This document shows, piece by piece, positions 10,801 through 23,099 of a stretch of DNA of 64,000 nt. The notes beneath the pieces were generated by a model. It searched no databases, was not told the origin of the DNA, and was given only the letters and a program-made list of their open reading frames with translations. The position numbers and the translations under genes were made by a program. Positions within the stretch are counted from its first letter, which is position 1; each line of letters starts with the position of its first letter. Origin of the DNA: Myrica gale (taxonomy: Eukaryota; Streptophyta; Magnoliopsida; Fagales; Myricaceae); the NCBI GenBank assembly GCA_963930655.1, contig OZ005613.1, forward strand, positions 13,152,501 to 13,216,500, written 5' to 3'.

Positions 10801-13800
10801 GATTTGAGACTTCTCATTTTTTTCACTGCCAGTAATTTTTTTGTTCTCTGTTTTGGTTGGGAGGTTTAGGGTTTGAAATTGGTGGGGAGGGATGACTAAC
10901 CCCTATTTTAAGAACTCTATGCATCAAATAATGGTTCTCTCTTTTGAGTTTATTGCAAATAATGGAAATAGAACTTAAAAGTCGTGGACCCATGGAGATT
11001 CCTGTACATTGATAGCTTTTTTTTTCTTAAGAAAAAAATGAATAAGAAGTACAATGCCTATTTTCTAGGAACCCGTCTATTGTTTCTGCTGTTTGATTTA
11101 TGTGTTCATATCTAATTGATAGACTAGTTCTGTGCAAACAAATTTTAGGCTACAGGATTAGATAATCTCTTGTCTTTGAAATAGTGATAATGCTGAGAGG
11201 GATTGTCTCACGTGTGGGGGGAAGAAAATTGACTAATACATCACATCGCAAATAGTCGGAGGTAGCCTTTCTAGCCAAGTGATATCTCCACTGGGAAAAA
11301 ATGTGAAGAAACACGATGAGTACCAGTTTTGTTGAAGTGGTGCTTCCTTGAGTAGGACATGGATGACAGGTGCCTTGGACACCTAATAAGTGCATAGGTT
11401 TATGGAATGGAATATGCCATCCTGTGGAGGATGCCATCCAACTTTGTTGGAAATGTATCTAGAGGAGGTCTCGTGGATGGTTATACATTGACCCCATTTC
11501 TCTTATTTAGCAGGGAAGTAGAACATCTTCTGCGAAATACTAAAGTCGGAGGAGGTTTTGGGTTTGCAGACTTTTGAACTGACTGATTTAGAAAAGGTAG
11601 AAGAGATGAAGACAAAATGATAGAGTTTAAGAGTTGTAACCATTGGGATTTTTGTGGTTAAATTGCGAGAGGTACTTGGCTGCGCTGGGGGTAATAAGAC
11701 CACGGACTTCTCTTATATTATGGTCCATTTACGAAATTTTTAAATTTCAATGGCCGGTAATGTTCGAAGGGAAAGATTGAAGTGGTCTGAATTCTAGCAA
11801 ATTTTAAGTTACTTGTGTCAGATTTGTATGAAAAGCCATACACTGCTTTTATGTAGCTGTTTGGTGTGTTACTTGTTAGCTATTGGTTGGGTAATACCTA
11901 TGATCAAAATTTTGGTTAGTTGGAGAACTACAGGGGTTGATGGTTAGGGGTGGTTGGACTGAAGTTCAGTGCTACTTTGCCTGCTCTGGAATAGTTGGGA
12001 AAGCATTCTGAGGGCATCAAGATATTGCTTCAAAAATGCAAGTGTTCTACTTTCCCAGCTGTCAGCTGATCTGAGATTGGGTGTTTCTTTGTTCCTTATC
12101 AGTTTCATACACTCTCATAGTCTTAGGAACTGTTCATTGTCATTAGGCTGCGGTTATTTCTATATTGCATGGGTCCTTGGGCATGACCTTTTCTTTCTTA
12201 CTAAACATACCCAATGAAATAAAGAAACACTAGTTTTTTCTTTCCACAGTTCTTGAAGCATGTATTGGTCCCAAGGATTTTTGGACGGAGGGACTTCTCC
12301 TGTTTGAGGAGTTTGGATGACAATAAAATGGGTTTAGATGACTTTCCATGCATTTCGTAAAACCTGTGGTATGTTTTCAGCTTTGTTGGTTGCATAAAAT
12401 GAAGGTCTGCTGATTTGGAGGTAAGGATAGGAAGTTAATGGCATTCTTTTTTTCTCCAAATTTTATGTGGTAATGATAAGTATCATTATCACACTACAGC
12501 CAATGCTCAAATTGCACCTCTGCTTCCTATAAAAAAATGTGTAGAATAAAGTCATGGTTTCTGGACTCACTCAGGCCAATGTAACGTACCAATATATATG
12601 AGAGAACCACCATTAACAACACAGTACATATGAAGCTAAGAATTGCTAGCCAGGATAATTGTCAACACTTTCTATTTTACAATATCAACTAGTATAGTAA
12701 CTCCTTAATATTACATCCATGTGGCTCGTAGTGATATTTAATATTTCTATCAGTCCTACTGCAATGTTTCATTTTACACCATGCTTCTATGTGACTAATG
12801 TTTTTATGTGTACCTCTAGTTTGATGAACCTTCTAGTTAGAAGTAGGAAAGTGTATGCATTCTGTGGTTAGCATACTTGTTTATGCCACTTGACTGTCTG
12901 CCATCTGGCATTGCAAGGAACATGTATGCCATGATACTAGTTTTATTAGTTATGAGTAGTAAGACAGAGGCTTGGAGATTGAATCCTGGATCAAGCTACT
13001 AGAAGCTGTTTTCCTTGATGCCATTCACAAATGATTTAGTAACTGTTAATTTCTGCTAGAACTTTTAGTTTGGTGTCTGATTGTTTTGTATGAAGCTAAA
13101 GCAGTGTGATCTGCTTACTTAATTTGGATTTTCAATAATGAAACCTCAGGTACTTTATTGTTAAAAGCTGCAATTGTGAAAATTTGGAATTATCTGTACA
13201 ACAAGCAGTATGGGCAACTCAAAGAAGCAATGAAGCAAAACTGAATGAAGCTTTTGACTCTGCTGAAAATGTGATTTTGATTTTCTCTGTCAACCGGACT
13301 AGGCATTTCCAGGTAAATTTTTAATTCAATATCCCACAATAGCTATTTTATCTGTGCTATAGATCTGTATGTCTCTCAATGATCCCATAGCTTAGTAGTT
13401 TATAGACTCCAGCTGGTCAGTCTGGATCTCTGTTTTGTGTCCGCCTTGAGTTAAATCTCAAGATTGTTTCGTCAGGGTTGTGCAAAGATGACATCCAGAA
13501 TTGGTGGTTCCGTTGGAGGGGGGAATTGGAAATATGCACATGGAACTGCACACTATGGGCGAAATTTCTCTGTCAAATGGTTGAAGGTACATCTTTTTCT
13601 CTCAATGGGGACAACTTTAGTCGTATTTTCTCACGATGTCTTGTAATATTTCTTTTGCACCCCCAAGGGTTTGGTGTGGTGGTAAGGCTTCGGCTTGGGT
13701 TCTAACATGTCCCAAGTTCGAGCCCCAACATCCCCATTATCGCCCTTGACTTATCTGCTCCCTGGGTTGTGGGGTCGGTCCAGTGGGCCGGGGTTTGTAC

Positions 13801-16800
13801 TTCAGGGTTGGGCCAAAAGGGTCCGGCTTTGGGGAATTTCCTCGTCATCAAAAAAAAAAAAAAATATTTCTTTTGCTTCCAGAAATTCAAGGTAGTCGGT
13901 TCAATTTCTCTCTTGTAATTCACATCATTTTGGGGTGAAATGTGATTATGTTTTATTCAAGGAGCTTTCAGTACGTGCATTACATTCACCGGAGTTGTTT
14001 TTTCTGAAACTAGAACAAAACAATAAATTTTACCTGGATGTCTGAACTTTGACTCTGTTTGAAACCAGTATCCTAGGATGGAAACCAGGCCAAGTTCATA
14101 GAGTAGAAGACCAAATTTCTTCCATGTGTATATATTGTTTTGTATAGAAGTCTAAGTGTTGTATTTCAAAAAAATTCATAGCTAATGTCTATTTCTTGTA
14201 TGCAGTTATGTGAATTGTCCTTCCACAAAACTCGCCATCTTCGAAATCCATTCAATGAAAACTTACCAGTGAAGGTATTATTTTGCGCATTCTTATTCTT
14301 TTATTTTAAATATAATGGATGATAATAATTTGGAGCTGTTTTCTATTCTTTTTGGAAAAACTTCTCATTGTAAGGCATTCAATACATGAGGAAAAACTTG
14401 AATTAGATCCAAAAAATGACCAACTCAAATAGATGCTCATCATAAGCTTTCTTTTTCTTTTTTCCCTCTTCCTATTGATCAAAAGGATCCAGCAGCTCCA
14501 TGCTAGTAGAAAGAGTTAACCTAGCTACTAAGCTAAGCTACTGTTGGGGTACTGGGTAGAAGCAATTTGCTGCATCCACCTATGTAGGCTTCACAATAGC
14601 CCGCCCATATAAGATTAATAACAGTCTTCTCCCTGTACTGGTTCTGTTTCTTCCTTATTTTCTCCTTGGTTTTTCTTTAAGCTTGAACCAAGGCCAGGGT
14701 TGAGTTAGGCCAAACTACGGAGTGAGGTGCATTATTATGGCTTAATCCTTGCTCTGCCCTGCCTCACATGGAGCTTGGATTTAGTAATATGATCCTCATG
14801 TGCAGCTTCTAAAATACACAGATGAAGGCCCACACGCATATGAGACTTGTTTGTACCTACACAACGCATAAAGATGCTCAGGAGAGGGATGTGCTATCCC
14901 TTGCTTGCGGTGGATTTTAGCAGCACCCTAAATTAAACAGAGCAACAACTGCAACCTCTCCATACTGCAAGTTTACTATAAAAAGCTTCATTTTGTGGTC
15001 TGGTTTTCTTCCATGTTTTCCATTTTGCGGAAAGAGTTCTATCATCTCATCTTTCACCCTAATACTGCATGGAAATGGTATCCAAACATCTTTTGTGCTA
15101 TTATTGTATCTCATTCTCCAGGAATGACAACCAAAGGTGGAATTTGAAAAATAGATTGCAAAATCAACATGGCTTTTATTAAATTAATAAATGGGGTTAT
15201 TCATTGCAAATTTAAGACCATAATGTGATAGGAGGGTCCCCCATTCGAAATAGTCTGTCAATTTGTGGTTAAATGTTATTCAAGTAAACTATGGAGGTAA
15301 GAAGAATTGGATGGATTGGACCTTCGTCTTCATCTAGCAGAAATTTAGGCCCTGTTTGCAAACCAAGATTTTCTGGAAATTTCGGGAATGTTGTGAAAAT
15401 TGAGGTATATTAGAGTTTTATTGGATTTTGAGAGAAAGTAGTGAAAAGTAGAATTTTATGGTAGTTGGTGAAAAAGTGTAGAGAGAGATGATTGGTGTGA
15501 TTTTTTTACGTTTATTGTAATGGAAAGAAATGATTTGATGGGTAAAGATGATTTTGAAGTTTTTGTATTCTTATTTTCTTGATGAAAATTTTGAGTTTGT
15601 TATGTATGCAAATGAGAATTTTGGAATGGAGAGAAATTTAGCCAAAATTTTGGTTTGCAAACATGCCCGTAGTAAGTGGAGACAATAATGCTATGGGAAG
15701 CATAATATATACCAACAGGAAGTCAATAAAGATATATAGGTTTTTGAGCCATACTTTCATGAGGAGGGTTTGAGCTAACCGGTGCTGAACTTTTTGTGAT
15801 AGTGCTTGAGAGAGCTTCTGGTGAAATTTACCAGAGTTAGCGAACCTTATTTCCCTTTTATTGCTATTAGTTTTTTAAAATGAAAAAAGTAGTAGTTGCC
15901 TGTAAAAATGGTTCGGAAAGCAAAACTACCTAACTTGGTGCCCTAAGAGTTGAGAACTTTAGTTTTTGAAATTTCATTGATTTATCTGTTGAGAATTCGC
16001 ATGCTAAAAGAGGCGCCCTTGCCAATATGATGGTGTACTGTTGATTTCCAATTTAGCTATACACGTAAAATGCTAACTGCATTTGTTTAGACCGTATCAG
16101 CTTCCTTCTTCTTGAAGATAGGTAATTATGATCTAAGTGCAGTTGGCGAATATATAGACATTCTTAACTAAAAGTACGTGTTAAACTAAAGTGCCCAAAA
16201 GTGAGGGGAACAACTTTTTTATGATCGCGGCAAACACTTGACAAGTTGAGACTAAGGTTCAAGACAAAATTGCATAAAGGCCTTCAGGTTCCCATGCTAT
16301 TGGCAATTAAAACAAAAATATTCAAAATTAAGGGCCTATGGGTGATTTGCCTAAGATGGATTGCGGACAACTCTTGCCGTAATTTTTGTAACTTAAACAT
16401 GTAACTCCTCAGGTTCCCATTTGTTGGCATGTCTCTGTGTGAGCTCTAACTGATCTCGTTGTTTTGCATTTGTAACTGCAGATAAGTAGAGACTGTCAGG
16501 AGCTAGAGCCTTCTGTTGGAGAGCAGTTGGCTTCTTTGCTTTATCTCGAGCCAGATAGTGAACTTATGGTATGTGTTTTTACAAGTGGTGATGGCATGCA
16601 ACAACATAATCAGCACAATAGGATTAGAAATCTGGAAAAGAAAATGGAATGCAATAAACTGAAAATGCGAAATATATGCAAATACTGTTTGGCATAAAGG
16701 TGGGATTGCTTAATTATTTGAGTTTATGCATGTCGTTCTAGATAAATGTTGGGAATATTGTTGCAGAGACGACACTAGAGTCTGAGTATTGTATTGAGAC

Positions 16801-19310
16801 CCCACACTCTCACAGCAAATGATAGGATGGCTTCTTTAGTTGAAGGAATATTAGAGTGCGTGTTTAAGTGAACAATGGAGAGTCGAGAGGCAATAATAGG
16901 TTCCATCCTTGCAGAAGAACAAAGGCAATTAACTTAATGATAAGTTTCAACCTGCTTAGCTTTTGGCTGTGATTTGGTGGTCCTATGCACTCTGGTCGTT
17001 ATGCAGAAGGGACAGGTGGAATTTTAAGCCCCAATTCAAAAGTCATATCCAAATCGCTTCAGTAAAGGTCATCTCCGTGGCACAATAATATCTGCTGTAA
17101 AGGAGATACAATCTCTTTGTTTGCAGTCTTCTGGGAAATAAGGCTGAACCTTTTGTGGACCTTGCTTATGACCTTTGAGAATGACGAAAGACCGGTGATG
17201 TAATGACAATCTTTAACACTTGTAGGGTTGTGATTCAGTTCTAATAGTAAGATCTTAATAGGTCCTAGTAAAAGGTTCATATTCAGCCATTGCTTGAGTA
17301 ACTTTTATGGACGCCCAGATTAAATTATCTAAAGAAAAAATAATAGAACAAAAAAATGAGTGGTTGGACCCTTAATGGACCAACTAACTCGATCCGGGCT
17401 GTCGATGTAACTCACTAATGTGGTAGTGAATGAGAGCCGTTTAGTAGGACTTGTTAGATCTTATTATTAGGACTGAATCTAAACCCGTTTTTGTATCATT
17501 TCCTTGCAATATGCATGAGGCTAGAGTGAGGAGGTACTAACTAAAGAGTGTTGCATTGTGGATGGATTAAGGTGCAATAGGTGGAACTAGAGTGAGCTGG
17601 AAGAACTAGGAGTGATCCATTGGTCAATGTAGCATGAAAATTTAGAATGATGGATTGCATTGTGTATGGAGTAAGGTGAAATTCAACTCTTACCTGTCCA
17701 TCCTGCAGTTTGTGCTCAGGGTGAGCTTCAGTACAGAGATAATGTTCTGAGTAGAACTACTTGCTTATGCAAAATGACACACGGTCAAAGTTATCTTAGA
17801 AAAGGTTCATTTGGACTTATGATATGAGTGGCTACATGAGAGATGGTATAGCATGCCAACAGGATAACCGAATGGTGATTGGAGAGGGGGTGGAAAGAAA
17901 TTAATGACTTTAAGATAGTTTGAAATAAATACAAAAGGATTATATGCCTAGGTAACTACTAGTTATTGCTCAAAAAATCAGAAATTGAGCATTAGGATAC
18001 TCGAGAATCGAAATTCGAAATTCGAATTCATATATTCCTGCTATGCTGTTGTTATATAACCTTAGGTGTGAAATCAATATCAATAGCCCTCATTTTCTCC
18101 CTTTATCTTCAAATACCCCTTCTTTAATATTTTCCATTGATATGGATTGGGAAGAGCTATAGTTTTCAGTAGCAACGCAACGGGGTTTCAACAAATAAAA
18201 ATGAGGCATCTGGTAGAGTGCCGCATTGGAGAGCAAGATCTCATTAGTGCGCTTAAAAAGAAGAAGGAAAAAAGCTCTTGGTTCATGCGATCAATCTATT
18301 TCCCAAGGCAGCCAGTGGCATCTTATGTCCTCATGAGGTCGGAGAGACTCCAAGGACTGAATTGCACTGCAATATATCATATGCAAGGCATTTTAAATGG
18401 TCGCTACCAAATGAATCTGGTTGTCTTGCTTTCTTTTCCCTGGGTGCAGGCTATCTCACTTGCTGCTGAATCAAAAAGAGAGGAGGAGAAAGCAAAGGGA
18501 GTTGATCCAAACAATGGACGAGAGAACCCAGATATTGTCCCCTTTGAGGACAACGAAGAAGAGGAAGAGGAAGAAAGTGAAGAAGAAGAGGAGAGCTTTG
18601 GCCAGGTTCCTGTGGCAGCAACTCAGGGCAGAGGAAGGGGCAGGGGAATCATGTGGCCCCCTCACATGCCACTAGCACGTGGAGCCAGGCCTATGCCTGG
18701 GACGCAGGGTTTTCCTCCCGTAATGATGAGTGCTGATGGGTTAGCTTATGGACATGTTACCCCCGATGGGTTTCCTATGCCAGACCTTTTTGGTGTAGGG
18801 CCCCGTGCTTTTGTGCCCTATGGTCCAAGATTCCCTGGTGATTTTACAGGTCCCACCTCTGGCATGATGTTTCGTGCACGACCTTCGCAACCTGGGGTGT
18901 TTCCAGCTGGAGGATTTGGGATGATGATGGGTCCAGCGCGTGCCCCCTTTATGGGTGGGATGGGGGTTGCAGGTACAAATCCAGCCCGATCTAGCCGGCC
19001 AGTTGGAATGCCCCAAATGTTTCCATCACACCCGCTACTGTCCTCTCAGAGCATCAACCGGGTGGTGAAGAGGGATCAGAGGGCTAATGAGCGGAGTGAT
19101 ATGTATAGTGCTGGTTCAGAACAAGGTAAGGGTCAAGAGATGCCCGGTCCAGGTGGTGGACCAGATGATGAGACACATAACCAGCATGGATTCAAGGGTC
19201 ACCATGAAGATCAATATGGCGGTGGCAATAACTTTAGAAATGAGGAGAGTGAAAGTGAGGATGAGGCACCAAGGCGGTCAAGGCATGGAGAGGGCAAGAA
19301 GAAGCGGTGA
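6497..19310 (+). CDS. CPSF30: CPSF30 with YTH domain (cleavage and polyadenylation factor, long form), seven coding exons
   Basis: The predicted exons are 6497-6885, 7458-7835, 13150-13312, 13476-13586, 14206-14274, 16482-16568 and 18450-19310. All have GT-AG borders and the frame stays open, giving 685 residues. Three CCCH zinc fingers lie at residues 74-92, 102-120 and 128-146. A Q-rich linker follows, then a YTH domain at about 256-395 whose m6A-pocket aromatic candidates are W277, W328 and Y337. The tail has an acidic Glu run, RGRGRG, a Gly/Pro/Met-rich stretch and a basic end (RRSRHGEGKKKR). In plants this nuclear protein binds RNA in the polyadenylation complex and reads m6A to choose poly(A) sites. 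The start ATG (context CTCAATGGAG) gives the conserved MEDSEG N-terminus. Intron 2 is 5.3 kb and holds a LINE; intron 4 holds a SINE; intron 5 holds a MITE. The length is slightly above the Arabidopsis protein as I remember it (about 630). Confidence 0.93.
8994..10597 (+). mobile_element. L1-type LINE insertion in CPSF30 intron 2, internally deleted
   Basis: A perfect 10-bp duplication AACCTATTTA flanks the insert (8984-8993 and 10598-10607), and the 3' end is a short poly(A). The first 350 bp are a GC-rich repeat of CCGGGCATACCGGGC units. The ORF1 tail runs at 9681-10169. ORF2 begins MTPIILSWTARG at 10166, the usual start of the endonuclease, then jumps to the zf-RVT domain (TIDILRMRGF, then CFLCNCEGESVDHFFLHCP). 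Most of the endonuclease and all of the reverse transcriptase are therefore missing. It lies in the same orientation as the host gene. Confidence 0.85.
10608..13149 (+). other. Rest of CPSF30 intron 2, no gene seen
   Basis: AT-rich intronic sequence ending in the acceptor CCTCAG at 13144-13149. The short open frames here have no recognisable family and are not conserved-looking. I see no terminal repeats marking another insertion. Confidence 0.5.
13659..13862 (+). mobile_element. tRNA-derived SINE in CPSF30 intron 4
   Basis: A 204-bp insert is flanked by a perfect 14-bp duplication AATATTTCTTTTGC (13645-13658 and 13863-13876) and ends in a run of A. Near its 5' end are an RNA polymerase III A-box-like TGGTGTGGTGGTAAGG (13672-13687) and a B-box-like AAGTTCGAGCC (13714-13724). 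This is the layout of a tRNA-headed SINE. It is not a tRNA gene, because it has no anticodon arm or acceptor pairing that I can build. Confidence 0.88.
15347..15668. mobile_element. MITE in CPSF30 intron 5
   Basis: The ends are inverted copies: GGCCCTGTTTGCAAACC at the left and GGTTTGCAAACATGCCC at the right, about 320 bp apart, with AT-rich DNA and no coding potential between. GGCCCTGTTTG ends are common in hAT- and PIF-type plant MITEs. I could not find a convincing target-site duplication, so the superfamily is open. Confidence 0.65.
16569..18449 (+). other. CPSF30 intron 6, no gene; partly copied at 39285-42900
   Basis: Intron between exons 6 and 7. Its last 303 bases happen to be open in frame with exon 7, so a gene predictor could wrongly start the protein at 18147. 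Comparison with the CPSF30 family shows exon 7 begins at 18450 after TGGGTGCAG. About 18000-18235 reappears in the decayed copy near 39.3 and 42.8 kb. Confidence 0.6.
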
Positions 19311-20329
19311 GGCTCTGAAGGAGATGGTACCGCCGACTCTGGTCACTGACAGGTGCCACCAGCTGAGCTGCAAAACGAGTGACCCAACTAACCGGGGAAG
19401 CCATTTTCCTCAGGCTAACCTCTGCTTTCTTGAAAAATGAACAAACTAGAGTTCTTTACGAGTACTTTGGCTGTATCTGAGGTGATTCCTATTTTTTGAA
19501 GTTACTCCTAGTGATTAAAGGGGTTGCCAGGATGGGTTATGCACTTATATTCAATGGATAGAGGAAGTGTGACGAATACACATGGGAACTTCGTAGTGCT
19601 CGAGACTAACGCACATGTAAATAAGTTTTTACCGTAACTTATTCAGTGGCTGCTAGTTGGCCAACAAAATTCTCCACTCCTGCGAAGAATATTTATTCGT
19701 TTGTATGCTGTTGGCATCGCGCACTAACCAACAAAAATTGGATTGTAGATTAGAGTGCAAAGTTTTGACAGTGTATTTGTTTTCCTCCGGTGGACATAAA
19801 AGGCATGGAAGGGGTATTTAGTACTCTGAAGAGATAATAAGTATATCAGGTATTTCGATAATTGAACAATTAATATTCGTTCATTTTCAAGATTGCACAA
19901 CTACTTGATGGAGCAGTTTAGAAATCATTGCCAGAAAGGTAACGGTAGTAATCCAGATGCCAACCTTGAGCAACAGAATTAGAGAACAGGCATTGTCACC
20001 AAAATTGGTACAACAGGCATCTAAAATTTCTCTTCCTGACCAAAAGTTGAAAGATGACACATTGATGCTCTATGAGCTTCCTTTTGACAAGGAAAAATCG
20101 GAGAAGCACGAATCCCTTGATTCTAGTGACAACTCCTTATCCCCTGACTATTAATCTTTTGATGTTCTTCGGAAATAGACTAGGGGATGGCAATTGTGTT
20201 ATAGCACTTCCATCTATGTCACATTCCTCCAGACATTTCATGACACTGAGGTCTGGAGATTTTTCATTGCTTGTGCAAGACCGATAAATACAGACCATGA
20301 AGAGATGACAAACCACAGATAACGCTTGG
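19311..20329 (+). other. CPSF30 3' flank, no firm gene
   Basis: Begins with the CPSF30 3' UTR. A 65-codon open frame at 19957-20154 has no family I recognise. I see no other structure before the TNL pseudogene. Confidence 0.4.
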
Positions 20330-22293
20330 AAGAACCGAAAAGGTTTTTGCAGTCTTTTAAAGACAACTCAAAAAGCCGAGATAAATTCTGAAATGAAGAT
20401 GGTAGTTCTTTTATTCCAGTCCCGTCCAACCAAAGATGTCATGTTTCCCACAATATCGGGAAACTTGTGCAATCTTGAACAATGACGAAGATCAATCAAT
20501 TTAACAGATTCCATGTTGATCTCGTCTGGAAGGCTTTCAAGACGGTTGCAGTGGCTTAGAATCAATTCTTTAAGCTGCTTGTGGACTCCGATATGGGGAT
20601 GGACCTTAGACAAACCTGTACAACCTTCAAGATTTAAGTCTCTCGAGATTTGGAGCTCCACGTAAGTCCGGTATCTTTTAAATTGCCCAACCTCTGTTAC
20701 ATACAAAAAAGTAATTGAACAAGATTAAGAACAAAGGAACTAATTTAGAAACAACAAGAACAGAAGAGCAATACTAAAATTTTCACTAGTAAAAAAAGCA
20801 TACCTCACTTCCTTTCCACAATTTTTTGATGCTGCTGTGAGGCATGCTGAGTTTATAGAGATTATCTAGTTGGAGAGTGGTCGGCAAGGATATCCGAGGA
20901 TATTCACAGAATTCCATGATGCGTAATTTATTGGTAGACAAGGATTCTAAAGGATTTCCTGACCATTTCATATTTGTCGTTAACATGTCATGAAAAGCTT
21001 CAGAAAAGTTTCTTACAATACTTAAGTTTCCAATCTTAAGTATTCTCAATTTTGTCATCCTTGAGAAGGCTTTAGCACTCAATGGTTCCTCTTTCGGAAG
21101 ATGTGAGTTCAAGACTATACCTTCAATAGCATTCTGATAACAAAGAACATTAATAAATTCAGTGATGCAGTGGAAATATTTGACAAATATTTAATAAAAA
21201 AACTAAGTATAATGAAAATTTAATTCTCAGACTGATTCAAAATTTGAAAGACATCCTCCCGATGCCATAATCGATTGCGCCGGCCAGGTTCTTCAGGGAT
21301 TCACGACGAACTATTTCATGACCCATTTCTTGTAGCAAATCATGCATTAGATATAAGAGACTTCTCTCTAAGAACACTAATGTTGATGCGTGGATAGTAA
21401 CCAAAACTTTCAAGTATATTGTACAGTAAGCTATCTAGAAGTTGTCCTTGGAATAAACATGCAATATCCAAAAAAAAATTCTTCTACGAGGCTTTTAGAC
21501 CATCAAAACTCATTTGATGAATATCCAAAATTTTCCTATTAGGACATGCTTGTAGTTCATCCCTGACACTTTTCCATGCATCTTTTATTCTACCAAACAA
21601 GGAGGAGCCTAAAACTTTAAGAGCTTACGGAAGTCCTCCAGCATAATCAACAAAGCTCTTAGACAAATCCCTATAGTTTTCTTCAGGAAAAGGTTTTTTG
21701 AAGGCTGATAAGCTAAAAAGCTGTAAAGCTTCATTATCATTCAACCCTTTAAGCTCGTAGAGATATGACTATCTCTACCTGTAATCAAATGACTATCTCT
21801 ACCTGTAAAAATAATTCTACTCCCTGGACCAAACCAATCATGGCCCCCTGCTAATGCTTTTAGTTGTTCTTCTCTATCCACATCATCAATGACAATAAAC
21901 ACATTCCGTAGTCTATCACCGATCATTTTGATTCCTTGATGAACATTCGATATTTGTATTTCAGTCTCCTGGAGAATTTGAGAAAGAAGTTGTTTTTTCA
22001 AAGAAACTAGACCTGGATTTCCAATTTCTTCTCTCGCAGAAGCAATAAAGCTTCTACCTTCAAAATGGTTTGGAACTCTATCGTAAATAACTTCTGATAG
22101 AGTTGTCTTACCAACTCCACCCATTCCATGGATCCCAATGAAACGAACATCATTCAATCCAACACTAAGCAAGTTCATCATTTCCTGCACATGTGAGTCT
22201 ATTCCAACAAGTTTCTTGTACGTGACTGATAATCTATGATGCAACTGATTAAATATAGTTTCTGTGATTTTCTAAATAACACTTGATTCGTAC
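20330..22293 (-). pseudogene. TIR-NBS-LRR (TNL) resistance-like pseudogene, TIR exon missing
   Basis: The minus strand starts after a splice acceptor TTTTCTTGCAG at about 22294 with YESSVI, then KKLVGID, as TNL second exons do. NB-ARC motifs follow: P-loop GMGGVGKTT, kinase-2 VFIVIDDVD, RNBS-B GSRIIFTGRD and, with a stop inside, GGLP*ALKVLGS. MHDLLQEMGHEIVRRES and leucine-rich repeats come next (LKELILSHCNRLESLPDEI, DGTGIKELPSSF). A 24-bp tandem duplication after RNBS-B (about 21764-21807) and a frameshift at about 21750 break the NB-ARC, and further stops follow. Copia DNA replaces intron 1 and the TIR exon. Such proteins are cytosolic immune receptors; this copy cannot make one. Confidence 0.88.
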
Positions 22294-22321
22294 CTGCAAG
22301 AAAAGATAAGAGACATTGATA

Positions 22322-22995
22322 ATCATATGAATAACACTTGATTCATCCAAGAGGTATTCGCCTCCCCTATCGAAGCAAACCATTTTAATGGACTTTCCAA
22401 TCTGTTTCTCACCATCATTGTGAAATTCCTTGAACTTTTCAAAGGATTCCGATTTAGGCTTCATCAGGTATAGATAATCATACCTGGAATAATCATCAAT
22501 GAAAGTAATGAAATAAGAGAAACATTCTCTTGTCATGTGGTTGAAGGGACCACAAACATCAGTATTTATTAATCCTAATACTTTTGTGGCTCTAATTCCC
22601 TTTTCTGGAAAAAATGGCTTTTGGTCATCTTTCCTTGTAAGCAGGGCTCACATATTGGATAGGGCTCAATTTTCAGAAATTGCAATGGCCCATCCCTTAC
22701 CAATCTATTGATCCTATCAATATTGGCATGACCAAGTCTTAGATGCCAAAAGTAAGTTGGACTAACATCCATTTTCCTCTTAAGGGATAACACACTAGAA
22801 TAATCATTCTCAACATTATTTAAAGAATTATCAACATTCAAAAGATAAATATCATCATAAATAATTCCAGAAGCAACAAATTTATTTTGAAATTTAATAA
22901 CAAGCTTGGAATTGAAAAGAAATGAATATTCAGATAAACCAAGTTTTGAAACAGAAATCAAATTTCTACGAACTTCTGGGGGTGCAACTATTGAT
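22322..22995 (-). mobile_element. Ty1/copia pol fragment (GAG-pre-integrase and integrase core)
   Basis: The minus strand encodes VRRNLISVSKL, then HLRLGHANIDRINRLV and CEPCLQGKMTK, which is the GAG-pre-integrase zinc-binding region. FSYFITFIDDYSRYDYLYLM and FDRGGEY of the integrase core follow. It ends abruptly at about 22330 in the TNL intron. No LTR, reverse transcriptase or RNase H is visible. The next copia piece, to the right, lies on the opposite strand. Confidence 0.85.
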
Positions 22996-23099
22996 TTGTA
23001 TTTCTATTCTATGCTACTGATCTTGCTATTACTAGTGCTTATGGGTTTTAGTTGATAGGGCTTGTCCCTATTCTTGTATAAACTCTTTTTTTGTTGGAA

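Noticed and set aside
13672..13745. tRNA gene
   Set aside because: A- and B-box-like motifs are present but no cloverleaf can be built; TSDs and poly(A) show a SINE.
18147..18449. In-frame upstream extension of CPSF30 exon 7 (start at 18147)
   Set aside because: The family alignment runs from exon 6 straight into AISLAAESK at 18450 after a good acceptor, and the extension resembles no CPSF30 sequence. It is open intron.
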